A DNA stretch of 64,000 nt from Acholoe squamosa (GCA_949317995.1 OX439052.1:42280599-42344598), one strand, 5' to 3'; numbered from the stretch's first letter, positions 45,877 through 56,884 are shown. The notes: generated by a model from the letters alone, not told the origin. Translations and numbers: made by a program.

Positions 45877-48702
45877 CTACATGAAACAAGTGGGATAGTC
45901 TGCGAGAATTTTCCTTTTAAATATCTTTGGACATACTATAGTGGTATATTCAATTTTGAGATCGTTCCATCTTTTAATAGCTTTGTAGTAAGACCCCCTT
46001 ATAACAAGTGGTTTCAATGAGTGTGGTAGTGTTAGCCTAATGCCCTGATTTCTCCGTGTAGGGAGGTTTCTATTATCTACTAGATCTTGAATACTTTTTA
46101 ATCTAAAAGCATATGCTAGAAGGTGTATATCTCTTCTGTCGATTAATTTTTTACATCCACTTTTTCCATGTAATTGGTCTGTTGTATACAGGGGGGATTC
46201 TTCAATCTTGACCTTATATACAGTTCTTAGGCCTTTGTTTTGTAAAAGCTGCAATTCCCTTGTTTCACCTCTGTAATCTCTATCCCAAACATAGTCAGCA
46301 TAATCCAGTAATGGTAGTACTAAGGTCTTATATATTATTAGGGCAGTGTCTTCATCGGTATACTTTCTAACTCTATACAAGTCATATAGTCTTTGCCTAA
46401 ACTTTTTACAAGTATTTTCTCTGTGGGTAGTAAACGTTAGACCAGTGTCAATTGTCACACCTAAGTAGGTAAATTCATGAACTTGTTCTATAACTGTGTT
46501 GTTTAAAGTAAAAACAGGTAGTGGATCATGTCTTTTCCTATTAAATACCATCCATTTTGTCTTTGCACAATTAATAGTAAGACTATTTTCAATACACCAT
46601 GTCGATATAAGTCTTAAGGCTTCATGCATTTTTCCACTCGATGTAACAGTTATTACAGCATCGTCAGCATAGAGGGATATTTTATAATCATACAAAGTGG
46701 CCAGGGGGTTAATATATATGGAGAAAAGTACAGGACCCAACACAGATCCCTGAGGAACACCATAGGTTATTGCTTTTTGTGCTGATAGCGTATTGTTAGC
46801 TAATACTTGTTGTGTTCTACCAGTCAAGTAATTTTTTAAGAACTCACATGTATTTTTACTAAGTCCAATTTTTTGAAGTTTAGAGTTCAAGAGTTCATGT
46901 GATATAGTGTCAAAAGCCTTTTTATAGTCTAGATATAGGCAGAAGCTTGGTTTATCATGTATCATATTATTTGTTATATCCATTAGGTGTTCATCAATGG
47001 CAGTCTGTGTAGAGTGTTCAGCTCTATAACCATGCTGATTTTTACTAAGTACACCATTAGTATTAATAAAATTATTCAATCTTTTACACACAATCTTTTC
47101 TAGAATTTTCCCAGGAAGAGGTAAGAGACTAATGGGACGTAGGTCATTTACATCATTAGAGTTTGGTTTTTTATGTAGTGGTTTTACCGTAGCCGCTTTC
47201 CATAAGTCAGGGAACTTCATTTCCTCAAGGCATTTATTATAAAGGCACTGAAAAACCTCAGGTATGGACATGATACAGTCTTTGAGCACATAAGTTTTTA
47301 AATGGGAAATAGATGAAGGCTTGTCTATTTTAATACCTTTTATAATCTTGATTAATTCTATGTGCGACACAGGGTACAATAAATCTCCCCCTTGGGCTGT
47401 CTCATGTCGTGGGGGTCTATAACCTTGGTTCACATTGACCTTTGGTAGAGCGTCAGCTAATTTTTCACCAATGGTTGAAAAGAAATTATTTATATAATCT
47501 GCACAGTTAGAAGGAGGTATTATCATACCTGTATCCGAGTTCCTAAGTTTTATTAAAGTGGCATTGGTCTTATTTGGAACAATTTTTCTTATTGCCTGCC
47601 AGAAAGATCGAGGGTCATCACCTTTAGTTGCAATAAGCTCTTTAATTTTATCTTTTCTATTATTAAAAATAATTGTTTCGACTCTGTTCCTATGAAAATT
47701 TGAAATTCTCCAATCATCAATGTCACCTGTTTGTCTGGCATGTTTATATAGTTCATCTCTAACTCTCATAGCCTCTATTACATTAGGTGTCATCCATTCT
47801 GGAGTAAACTCAGGCAAGGTTAATTTTTTCACCGGGCACATTTTGTCCAAATTTGATAAAATAACTTTCAGTATTTCACCCCACATGATATTAGGATTGG
47901 GTATATTTATTATTGTGTCCCAATTATAATTATTAAGTGCATTTTTCAATGTAAGGAAGTCATAGTTCTTATAGCTACGAGCTTTGACTTTTTTCGTTGG
48001 AATTTTAGTTCTTTCGCATTTAATGACCATATAGATAGGAGTGTGATCTGATATGTGAAAATTAACCAGGCCCGAGTCATTAACATTATGTACATTTGTA
48101 TAGAAATGATCCAATAAAGTACCCGATTGTGGTCTTGTGGGCTGTTTTATCAGCTGAAATAGTTCATTGTCAGTACAGAAGGTATTCACCATAGAGTCAT
48201 CGATGTCTTTCTGATGTAGCAAATTAACATTGAAGTCACCCATATAGATCAGCTTTCTATTTCTAGTGATATTTGTTTTGAGTGTTGTAAGCTTGTTGTA
48301 AATAGCCCCTTTATCAACATCATCGTCAGGAGGCCTATAACAGACATAAATCTTATATTTTATAACACCAATCTCAATATCAACACATAATAATTCATAG
48401 TCTTTTGTTATAACAGAACCTTCCTTGTCAAGTGAGGCTGTGTAGTGATCCCTTATATAAAGCAGTAGACCACCAGCTTTTTTATTCCGGTTAGGATATC
48501 TATCAAGCCTGAAGAACTGATAACCAGGAATTTCCAGGTCAATGTTTTTCCTTCCAGGGTGTAGCCATGTTTCTACAATACCAGCAATATCAACTGACTT
48601 GACTAAGGTGGTAGCATTTACCATTTTATCAAAAATGGATCTCGCATTAAAGCACATTATCAGTAGACCTTTTTTATTTGTTAATTCATGTAACCAGACC
48701 AT
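45877..48702 (-). CDS. retrotransposon ORF2: endonuclease and reverse transcriptase
   Basis: This 941-aa protein nicks target DNA and copies the element's RNA at the nick. The N-terminal exonuclease/endonuclease/phosphatase domain (about 12-228) shows FNARS (Asn19), VETWLH (Glu44), YRPP (122-125), GDFNVN (155-160, Asp156/Asn158) and SDHTP (218-222). The reverse transcriptase (about 500-760) shows LRPISLLPLPGKILEKIV, NQHGYR, LDYKKAFD with catalytic Asp592, YGVPQGSVLGP (647-657) and YADD (678-681, Asp680 and Asp681), then LTINCAKTKWMVF and TYLGVTID. A C-terminal tail follows; no CCHC zinc knuckle or RNase H domain is evident. All catalytic residues are present and the frame is intact. The start chosen places the endonuclease core at the usual distance from the N-terminus. 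It is separated from ORF1, so translation would need reinitiation or another route. Confidence 0.93.
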   Translation of the reverse strand: MVWLHELTNKKGLLIMCFNARSIFDKMVNATTLVKSVDIAGIVETWLHPGRKNIDLEIPGYQFFRLDRYPNRNKKAGGLLLYIRDHYTASLDKEGSVITKDYELLCVDIEIGVIKYKIYVCYRPPDDDVDKGAIYNKLTTLKTNITRNRKLIYMGDFNVNLLHQKDIDDSMVNTFCTDNELFQLIKQPTRPQSGTLLDHFYTNVHNVNDSGLVNFHISDHTPIYMVIKCERTKIPTKKVKARSYKNYDFLTLKNALNNYNWDTIINIPNPNIMWGEILKVILSNLDKMCPVKKLTLPEFTPEWMTPNVIEAMRVRDELYKHARQTGDIDDWRISNFHRNRVETIIFNNRKDKIKELIATKGDDPRSFWQAIRKIVPNKTNATLIKLRNSDTGMIIPPSNCADYINNFFSTIGEKLADALPKVNVNQGYRPPRHETAQGGDLLYPVSHIELIKIIKGIKIDKPSSISHLKTYVLKDCIMSIPEVFQCLYNKCLEEMKFPDLWKAATVKPLHKKPNSNDVNDLRPISLLPLPGKILEKIVCKRLNNFINTNGVLSKNQHGYRAEHSTQTAIDEHLMDITNNMIHDKPSFCLYLDYKKAFDTISHELLNSKLQKIGLSKNTCEFLKNYLTGRTQQVLANNTLSAQKAITYGVPQGSVLGPVLFSIYINPLATLYDYKISLYADDAVITVTSSGKMHEALRLISTWCIENSLTINCAKTKWMVFNRKRHDPLPVFTLNNTVIEQVHEFTYLGVTIDTGLTFTTHRENTCKKFRQRLYDLYRVRKYTDEDTALIIYKTLVLPLLDYADYVWDRDYRGETRELQLLQNKGLRTVYKVKIEESPLYTTDQLHGKSGCKKLIDRRDIHLLAYAFRLKSIQDLVDNRNLPTRRNQGIRLTLPHSLKPLVIRGSYYKAIKRWNDLKIEYTTIVCPKIFKRKILADYPTCFM

Positions 48703-49248
48703 GTGTATAGTAACCAGAATTAATTTTCATGAGGTGATAGGAGATGATATCAAGTATGAAGATGATCGCTGTATGACATATAAGGCTCTCTTGTGGTATG
48801 GCTAGAAAAGTTTTTTCGGGAACGCACCCCGAAGTTGTTGTATACAGACCAATAGGCACAGTTTTAGCTATGTATATTATGCTGATATATATATGGTGTT
48901 TAGTGAATCTTTAGCGTATTATTACAGTCAATGATATAGAAAGAAGATAGGTATAGTAGTATAGAAGGAACATATATACAAGTGTTAGAGCTGCTACTAT
49001 TCTGTGTCACTGGGTTAAAACAATCAAGTCCTGACCGTCGACCTGTTAGCTCCACTTGAGCTTATACCATATTAAGGTTATGTAATGTCATGTACATTTC
49101 AAAGTCAGCTGTGTGGAGACTGGTTGGCGAGGTTCAATGTAAAGGAGATATCTTAACATATTTAGTAGCCAGATCTTATGTTACTATGGCAAGCAGGTAA
49201 AGCTGAATAAAGTGTGGTACATAGTGTATAAATTTCATCTCATAGCGT
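48703..49248 (-). other. gap between ORF1 and ORF2
   Basis: There are 546 nt without a long minus-strand frame. It is unusually long for the inter-ORF region of such an element. It may house an internal promoter or a structure for ORF2 translation; I see no specific motif. Confidence 0.5.
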
Positions 49249-50916
49249 TCACTTTTTATGGGTCAGGACTTTTAGATGTCCTAGAAATTTGGATTGAAAA
49301 TGTTCAGTCTCTGGTTTTAGTACCGGTTTCTGCTTGGGTTTTTCTTTTTCTTTCACTTTCTTCTTCATAGCCATTTGTAGTGGTGATATTGGTGTTGATG
49401 GAGTCATGGTAGGTGTTGTCATAGGAGCTTGTAAGGGTGTGCTGGGCATTGTAGCTGTGATAAGTCCTGTTGCCATGGGGCTTGATACTACTGATACCAC
49501 TGGTGTAGAAGGTGCTATCAGTGGTGGCGGTTGAGGTGCTTGTCTCCTGGGTGATAAGACTATGGGAGGGGGTATGGTGTCAACAGGAGCTGCTACTGTT
49601 GCAGTCGTGCCAGCATGTGAGTTGACTGTAAGGGTCGATGCGGTTTGTGAGGTGGGTATATTATAGCGCTCTCTCATTGTTTTTCTAACCTTCATGAGGA
49701 TTTTTCCACCCATATTTTTGCCCCTGTATGTTCCATTGGCTAAGGTTTTAGAGTTCAAGCCTACCCCAGCCCCCCAGTGGGTGCATGGGGTGGCCTCTAT
49801 CAGCTTCCTGTCTGAGCTATTCAGGAGCATCTCCCGTAGATCTGTATTCTGCTCATACTTCATTTCATTGAGTTCTTCAACTAGTGCCTCGTCATGATTT
49901 TTCCAAGCAGGACATATAACCTTTTTTGCTATATTTTTTGCACCTATAGCTGTGTAACAGTCTTTGATTTTTTGTGCCCTTACGCGGTCACCTGCATAGT
50001 CAGCCTTTTTGAAACAGAGGGCCTGCTCTACTGATGAAAACATGTAGCCGTCAACCAGGATTTTACATGGAAAGAAGTTGCTAAATGGTGCATGCTCTGA
50101 TTGATAGGCAATATAATCATCGCCTATAACAGTCTTAGCATTGGTTAATTGGATGTCAGGGGGTAGGTCCTTAAGGCAGTCATGTCTATAGAATTTTCCA
50201 TTGTACAATATACCTCTCCCCCGTGCTTTGGCATCAATGCCCGCTTCCGACGCAAGCCTAGCAACTGTTACTACATCGGACCTTTGCTTTTTTAGAAGTT
50301 GATTACCATCTTCAGAAATGAAAACCTTGGTGTATATTGGTATTTTCAACAGCTCACTTTTTAGGCCTAGTATCTTGTCCCGACTAGAACACTTTGTGAA
50401 GACAGCTATAATATTCCTATTTGTTGACATAGGCGTGCCCTGTCTGTAGGCGATGTCAATTTCAAAGTAGTCGAAACTTGGGTCAATGGCAGATAGGAGT
50501 GCATACACTTTCTGTTTAGTGTCTTCACCTTGTACAAAAGGGAGGCCTTCAATTATAATATTTTTGCGTTTTTGAACGTTGTCAAGTATGCTTATTTCCT
50601 CCCTATGATCTCTAATTTCTCCCACGTTGACACGCACTTGCCGCTCTGTACTGTCAAGCTTGCCGTCAATGGCTGTCACAGTGTTATTTATTTTGACAGC
50701 GTTCGCTTGCAAATTCACAACATCAGTCTGCGTAAACTCCAGAGAGGATTTGTACTCACTTAATGTCTGCTCAACTGATTCCTTGTTAGCCATTAAAAAT
50801 TTTAGAGCAACTCCTATCCTTTGCAGGTTTGGGTCTAGTCCTCCTCTGGTCTTGCTGCTTATCAGGTCACCTACAGCTCTTTCTGCTTCATCCGCAGTCG
50901 GTATACTATCCGCCAT
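49249..50916 (-). CDS. retrotransposon ORF1 with coiled coil, RRM-like region and NADAR domain
   Basis: This 555-aa protein has five visible parts. Residues 40-115 are a likely coiled coil. Residues 117-255 resemble the RRM plus C-terminal region of transposase-22/L1-like ORF1 proteins: KRKNIIIEGLPF at 116-127, AYRQG at 156-160, NRNIIAVFTKCSSRDKIL at 167-184, GRGILYNGKFYR at 233-244. Residues about 269-415 are a NADAR (YbiA/COG3236) domain: FSNFFPC (278-284), SSVEQALCFKKA with Glu297, LIEAT with Glu374, HWGAGVG with Trp381 and GKNMGGKILMKVR with Asn401. These are the positions usually conserved in active NADAR enzymes. Residues 425-515 are Pro/Thr-rich, and the tail (516-555) is basic. NADAR proteins hydrolyse N-glycosidic bonds (riboflavin intermediates for YbiA; ADP-ribosyl-guanine in DNA for DarT1-linked NADAR). 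In ORF1 the domain should ride with the element's RNA-protein particle. Its activity is inferred, not shown. Confidence 0.88.
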   Translation of the reverse strand: MADSIPTADEAERAVGDLISSKTRGGLDPNLQRIGVALKFLMANKESVEQTLSEYKSSLEFTQTDVVNLQANAVKINNTVTAIDGKLDSTERQVRVNVGEIRDHREEISILDNVQKRKNIIIEGLPFVQGEDTKQKVYALLSAIDPSFDYFEIDIAYRQGTPMSTNRNIIAVFTKCSSRDKILGLKSELLKIPIYTKVFISEDGNQLLKKQRSDVVTVARLASEAGIDAKARGRGILYNGKFYRHDCLKDLPPDIQLTNAKTVIGDDYIAYQSEHAPFSNFFPCKILVDGYMFSSVEQALCFKKADYAGDRVRAQKIKDCYTAIGAKNIAKKVICPAWKNHDEALVEELNEMKYEQNTDLREMLLNSSDRKLIEATPCTHWGAGVGLNSKTLANGTYRGKNMGGKILMKVRKTMRERYNIPTSQTASTLTVNSHAGTTATVAAPVDTIPPPIVLSPRRQAPQPPPLIAPSTPVVSVVSSPMATGLITATMPSTPLQAPMTTPTMTPSTPISPLQMAMKKKVKEKEKPKQKPVLKPETEHFQSKFLGHLKVLTHKK

Positions 50917-50921
50917 CTTGG
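50910..50921 (-). promoter_or_regulatory. YY1-type site over the ORF1 start
   Basis: The minus strand reads CCAAGATGGCGG, combining the ORF1 ATG with a match to the YY1 core AAGATGGCGGC. A YY1 site near the 5' end is known to set transcription start in human L1. Here it lies about 60-70 nt from the inferred 5' end. Confidence 0.45.
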
Positions 50922-51754
50922 AATCTCTACCGTGTCAGATTTTCCCGGCGATGTATTATTTGTCAAAAATATCATGTTCTGCCTTTGTCCCTAACATCAA
51001 AACTTACCACCTTCAGAACACAAGGAGATTACCATATATCACAAATGTTAAGAACATATTCACTAATTACCAAACATTCCCTCATTTCCAAAAGGGTATG
51101 AGCAAGGATCTATTGAAGCTTCTTGGTGAGAGGCCCCAATAATCTTAATGAGGCCAATGTTCATGCCTTATCATTACCATTCCAATGAAAAGTGTTCCTT
51201 TTCATCACTAGCCTGGTGCTTCCTACATTCCATACTTAGCACATTGACCTGTATAAGCGCCTGGGTACTCATTAATTTCAAGTTGGGTTTACCCCCCGCC
51301 CTTATTCAAGACTCAAATTATAGTGGATTTTCTAATTTCAAAACCCCTTATTCAGGACCGGCACGTATTCAAATACCCAGCCCCTATATAATTGTTTTAT
51401 CAGTTTGATACACTAGGGGCTACTCACCCACCCAGCCCCTGTGGTCCCATAGGCCTATTGAGGGGGCAGAAACACCTCTCACAATTATACTGTTTTGAAA
51501 ATGAAAAACGATTCCAAGAGGTTAGAAATCAGAGATATCCAGAGAGAAAGAGGGTATCTAGGTACCCCATCGATATTGGATTGAAAAATCGAGCCAAACA
51601 CCTTCTGTAGCATTTCAAATCTTGAGGTAAACTCTGCAGTGAGTAAGAGAGAACTCACAATGCCCCTGTAGCAGGAGCAGTTTGGCCTGGTCTACACTAA
51701 CGCCATCTGCTGTATATCCTTGATAAAACTTTCGTATACAGGCCAATACGGTAT

Positions 51755-51900
51755 ATGTCCATAATAGATTGTCCTTGGCAAGGTGCCACTTAGGATGTAA
51801 GCTGCACGTGTTGACATGGCAACCATTTTGCTACTAGATGACAACAAATCAGCCCTTTTAGGACCTCCTTTATCCTGCCCTAACAAGTAAGACATGATCC
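51755..51900. repeat. dispersed repeat U1, copy 6
   Basis: GTTGACATGGCAACCATTTT and CAAATCAGCCCTTTTAGGAC; partner of 29,338-29,480 in the other segmental copy. Confidence 0.6.
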
Positions 51901-52499
51901 CTTTTGTTGCACTGGATGTGTATTTTGATTGCTTTGTAAATGCCCTTTCTTCTTGGATTCCTCAACTTTTAAAAGGGGGCTCTTGAACCTCTATCACCTC
52001 GTCTGGTGCTGGTTGCCTTTTCTTCTTTACCTATAGAGTCACTGCCTCCCCATATCTCTAGTACTTTATCTGGATCTTCATAAGATGGATGAATGTTTTT
52101 ACAAAAATTACTTTGAGGTTGCGCTGTAATCATGAACCTATGACAAAAGTTTATGTCAGTAGGTACATATGTTTTTTCCCAATGAATTCATGTCATAGAG
52201 TAAACCAAGCTTTGATGTAAAAATGATCCCATTCCTTCCATCACTCTTTAAAGAAGCAAAACAAAACTTAAAAAAACAAAAACAACAAATGTATTAAAAC
52301 TATGCAATTACCCAGAGTATTTTAGAAACTCAAGACCTTCTTTTCTTTGAATAATTATCATATTTTAATTGTCCTCTGCCTTGAGGGTTTTTATACACTT
52401 TCTCTCATTGATCCATTAAAGGTTAAAACCCATTTTGCAAAATATTGCATTGTCTATCTGATAATTTTAATACTTAAAATTAAACAGACATGTAATTTC

Positions 52500-52503
<4 letters not shown>

Positions 52504-52569
<66 letters not shown>
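52504..52569. repeat. TA microsatellite
   Basis: About 33 TA units. It is absent from the matching place in the first segmental copy (about 29,795). Confidence 0.95.
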
Positions 52570-52571
<2 letters not shown>

Positions 52572-52584
52572 ATCTTACCTATAG

Positions 52585-52690
52585 AGCTGCTTGATTTCTG
52601 CTCTGACACCAAGCTTGATGCTTCATGTGACGGAAGATCTATAAGGGTGTATATATGGTAATGTAACCCCCCTCAGGAAAGACAGATAGG
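52585..52690. repeat. dispersed repeat U2, copy 4
   Basis: CTTGATGCTTCATGTGACGG, then GTGTATATATGGTAATGTAA; partner of 29,855-29,945. Confidence 0.6.
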
Positions 52691-52742
52691 GGATTGGCCA
52701 GAATTCCTCAGACACAGTGTGAGATACAGATTCATGAATACC

Positions 52743-53050
52743 CTTCTGTGTCAAAACAGGTTGAACCCTTATTTTAAAAGACTTATTCTTTATCTCAAAG
52801 TTTATTAATTCATCTTCCTATTTGTGAGTGGCATCGTTTAAAGATATTCTTTCAATGTATCTGATGTATATTCTAGTACTTCTACTAATTTATATCAATT
52901 ACCAGCTGACCTTCTGTGTCAAAACAGGTTGAACCCTTATTTTAAAAGACTTATTCTTTATCTAAAAGTTTATTAATTCATCTTCCTATTTGTGAGTGGC
53001 ATCGTTTAAAGATATTCTTTCAATGTATCTGATGTATATTCTAGTACTTC
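52743..53050. repeat. recent 168-bp tandem duplication
   Basis: 52,743-52,882 is repeated at 52,911-53,050 with essentially one change (CTCAAAG / CTAAAAG), separated by 28 bp. The near identity shows a duplication much younger than the segmental one. Confidence 0.9.
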
Positions 53051-54092
53051 AATGTTATTCATCTTTTCTATTTGCAAGAATTAATGTGGCCCTTCTAGCT
53101 GTCAGGAAACAGTAAGTTCTAGGCTATTAGATAGCATCCAATTCAATCCAACTGTTAATTGTCTCTGCCTCCCAACAGCTCTGGACATGTTTACATGGCC
53201 TTAGGCACAAGAGGACAGGCAAAAGTGCTAACATATTTTGCTTGCTAGATATGAGTTCACTTACATGTCGTCAGTTTATATTGTTGGCCTAAGGATAGCC
53301 CTTCAGGTTTCTGCCCTTGCTTCTGACTTATATTCATGATGATTCTATGGTTTCTGATCCGAGATTCTTCTCAAAGCTTTTGTAGAGACATATGATATTT
53401 CCTTCTGCTTTGTACATCATAGGCCTGTCAGCTTTGTGGAGGATATCTGTCGATGCATCTAGAATCATTTGGTGAGTTGTAAGGGGAGAATATGACAATC
53501 ACACTTCTACTGTCCCTCTGGTATCTGTACTATCACTGAACCTATGAAGTTATTGTGCTTAGATAATCACAGCCAAAGTCAGAACCATTTAGGTACATTT
53601 TGGCAGCCTAATATAAATATTTCCAGCAAGGCACACATTCAGAGACAATGAGAATTCTCCTCTGACCGCATAGAAATGTAAGAATACTAATGTCCTTCCC
53701 TCCCAATTGGAGATCCACAACAAAGTGTGCCCACTTTTTTCTATTAGAATCAGAGATGGAAATTCTGCATACTACTCTTATATATGGGACTGTTAGATAG
53801 ACCTTTGTCGTAAAAATGTGTCACTGGTATTACAATAGTAGAGCTGTGTGTGATCATAATATTATTACAAAACTGATGTTTGATGCTGCTATACACAAGA
53901 TTAACCAGGGCTTCCTTTGCTGCCAATAATGATGTAATCTCTTTTACATGCTGACGTATGAGGAGTGAGTCTCCTCATTTACTAAGGAAGCTGGTACAAC
54001 TGGCTCCTCTTTATTACTAAACACGCACATCTATAGGCTCATCATGGCATGGCCATTGAATGATAAGTTTGGAAGTATGTCCCAAGGTATAT

Positions 54093-55050
54093 GGGTCAGG
54101 TCGTCAGAAAGTGTAAGATTTTGCCCTTGAAGGCCCTGAAAAATTAATTTTCTAATTACTTTATGTAACCTTAACAAATTTGTCAAGGTATATCTCCTCA
54201 GCCCAGAAAACAAAAAATACTGATCTAGGACATCCTGTTCCATTTTTATTGCATGTTTTGTGTCATGTAACGTCCGGTACCAAAATGATGAAATATGGAT
54301 GTAATTGAAGTTGCTCTCAGTAATATAAGAATGTCCCATTATGCATAACAAACACATGAAATAACAAGACCAATATATCTATTATTGACTTCAATTACAA
54401 AATGGGACAACATTTGAGTTATGCATGCACAGTAGACTGCCTCCTACATGATGATAAAAGTACCGGACGTTACATAACGTCCGGTACTTTTATCAGAATT
54501 ATTTCACATAAACTGCCCTCACATGGAGACAAATGCTGACAGACACACAATTTTTTCACCAAAGTAGGGGGCAATAGGGCCCTCCATATGGGTAATAACA
54601 AAGATTTTGAAGCTTCATTTTTTCCATGTTTTATAACTGATTTAGATTTAGGTACCGGACATTACAAATTACAAATTTCCACTTTGAAAGATACATCATT
54701 CTCAATCAGTAACATGTCCAAACCTCATGGAAATGATATATGTGATCATATACAATACAAAAAATAACTTTGGGATACTCCAGATGTTTTTTATTTAATA
54801 CAGGACACTTGTAAAAAATACAAAAAATATAAAAATAATAAATTAAGTCGTTTTTTTCACTTTGGCAGCCTATAAGTCTTAGAGCTTTTGATAAATGACC
54901 ACAAATTGACATCTTTCTGATAGCCCTAAGTGTCCTCTATCAAATGAGTCTATGTAAGACAACTTTGGTTCACAACTTATTTCTTCAGAGCCATAAAGGT
55001 CCAAAATGACCCGAAAACACAAAATCTACTGCTTTCTGGCGACCTGACCC
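54093..55050. mobile_element. 958-bp GGGTCA-ended inverted-repeat element
   Basis: Ends GGGTCAGGTCGTCAGAAAG and the complement of GGGTCAGGTCGCCAGAAAG (one mismatch in 19). ATAT flanks both sides (54,089-54,092 and 55,051-55,054). The first segmental copy has the empty site, AAGGTATATACAAG at about 32,234. Inside, GGTACCGGACRTTAC-type words recur near 54,268, 54,462, 54,478 and 54,650, two forming a perfect 21-bp stem with a 2-nt loop (54,452-54,495). No transposase. Same ends and same duplication as the 3.0-kb element at 21,059. Confidence 0.8.
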
Positions 55051-55970
55051 ATATACAAGTGGTTTTCCCACTACAGCAATGGAATGGTATAGAATAAGCA
55101 ATTAGCCACTTGGATTGTGTACTATGTATACTGGCTGTGCACTGTCCAAACAATGTATCTGTTTCTCCATGCCTACATGGAACTATGCTGCTGACATTAC
55201 CATTACAATAAGGCCAGTACTAAGATTGCTCCCCCATATGTGAAAGTAAGCTTGTATTATCTAGATTCAGTGTAATAAAAGAAATGTCTTGTGCAGGGAA
55301 CATAGTTTTAGATGATGGTCTGTCTGTAACGGTGTTAGTAGGTAATTGTTGGTTGAATAGAGATGTCTTCTAGCAGAAAGGTTATAGACACTCCTTTTTT
55401 AGAACAGCTCCAATAAATGTGTGAGACATTAGCCAGACATCTGTCAAGAGGAAAGGAAGGATGTTAGAATCCTATAATGTATATAAAGCCAGAGGTGAAT
55501 GGTTACTGACTCTGACCAGGTTGTCTGCTGCTGTACATCATATTATGTCTGATTGATCAAAGCGACTACTGCACATGAGGCCGTGTCTTAACATGATACA
55601 ACTGCACTCTTCAAAGCATAGCAGAAAAGCCTGACTCATATGGAACCAGAGTCAGTGGTTATTCCTTCTTGCACTGGTATGACTGCCCTTTCAAACCTTG
55701 TAAAATACATAGTTGGCAATGATCATATGTACCATACGTCTCAGGTCATCTTGGTAACTTACTAACCTAAGAAATAGACATGAGTTCATGGGTAACATAA
55801 TAACTAACTGGGTTATTATTTATCAGGAGATCACTTTAGGTCTATGACTAGTTCTAATCACCATGCTCAATTAATGTAATGTGGTAAATGACACCCAGCT
55901 CGTACAGGATCAGGTAAGGAGGAACAAGATCTGGCTTTTAGGGTAAATTCAATTATCGCTCTTGCTACCA

Positions 55971-56690
55971 ATAGGAATATGTAGGAATGTAATATATAAT
56001 GAATAGACTTGCACGAGTTGGCTTCAGGGGGTGATAGAAGCATGAGCTGGAGGCGAATGCTTCTATCAAACCCATGAAGCCAACAATTTCCACCATTAAT
56101 TCTAAGTATTTACCCTAAAAATGGATAGAATCCATTGTTTTCTTTTGCGAGTCGACAAGACGGCCCTCCGCCATCTTGGTTTCATGTTGATATGAGTTCG
56201 ATCACTATACATGAGGCTGCGCCACTTTCACGGGCGTAAACTTACTCGCAGTGGGAACATACAGAAGGGAGTGTAGTAGCATTGCTTTATATGGGTTCGC
56301 TATGGTTCCTCTTCTATTAAGTTAATGCCTGTGGTTAGTTGATAGGCTATACACCAGATGGCACGAGAGGTCATGTTGACAAACGCAATGGCGAACACGC
56401 ACGGCCAGTCGCTCGCTTCGAAAGTTTAATCTTTTTTTTTATATCAAATACAGCCATAATATCAAGTAATCTACCCAACAGGGAGTTAGAATAAGGTTTC
56501 AACTATGTTATGCCCAAAGCATTTCACCAGATTTGGTCTATAAGCTTCAAAAATGGAGGATTTACTTTCGTGTCAACTCGTTGTCAAGGTATGTCCGGTC
56601 CACTGTCAATTTTGGGTTCTATATCGCTAGATATGAGAACTCATATTATCCACTTTACGAACTGAAATCAGTGCTTAAAATCAGTGCTTA
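55971..56690. repeat. dispersed 0.7-kb repeat, copy 1
   Basis: It matches 61,574-62,255: GAATAGACTTGCAC start, GGTGATAGAAGCATGAGC, TTTCTTTTGCGAGTCGACAA, TCAAGTAATCTACCCAACAG and ATGGAGGATTTACTTTCGTG. On the minus strand both copies hold CCAAGATGGC(G/A)GAGGGC, an ATG opening MAEGRLVDSQKKTMDS, which then stops in this copy. Confidence 0.7.
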
Positions 56691-56790
56691 GCCACGATTT
56701 GTGGGTTACACAGTGCTTTTTGGTGGCTATTCCCATCCACATATCTGTCGATATTGCACACCCTATAGGCTGTAACATCAATTTTTGAAA

Positions 56791-56863
56791 GGCGTGCGGT
56801 TATCCAGGGAAGGCGTGCGGTTATCCAGGTAAGGCGTGTGGTTATCCAGGATAACCGCACGCC
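56791..56863. repeat. three 21-bp tandem units closing into a hairpin
   Basis: GGCGTGCGGTTATCCAGG repeats at 56,791, 56,812 and 56,833, then its complement GGATAACCGCACGCC follows directly. The last unit and the complement form a tight stem. Confidence 0.85.
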
Positions 56864-56884
56864 TCTCATGTCCTCCCATGTTAT

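Larger units (their letters stand above)
45577..50980 (-). mobile_element. full-length non-LTR retrotransposon with NADAR-bearing ORF1
   Basis: The element is 5.4 kb on the minus strand. In its own direction it has a short 5' leader (about 64 nt), ORF1 (50,916-49,249), a 546-nt gap, ORF2 (48,702-45,877) and about 300 nt of 3' UTR. It ends in CAATAAAAAACTCAAACTCA, a short repeated tail rather than poly(A). A GCCTTT lies at both borders (45,571-45,576 and 50,981-50,986). The first segmental copy shows one GGCCTTTCTCCT at about 27,851, the empty site. Both ORFs are uninterrupted, so the insertion is young relative to the duplication and may still be able to move. Domain order and tail resemble CR1/L2-type elements, apart from the added NADAR domain. 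Confidence 0.85.
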
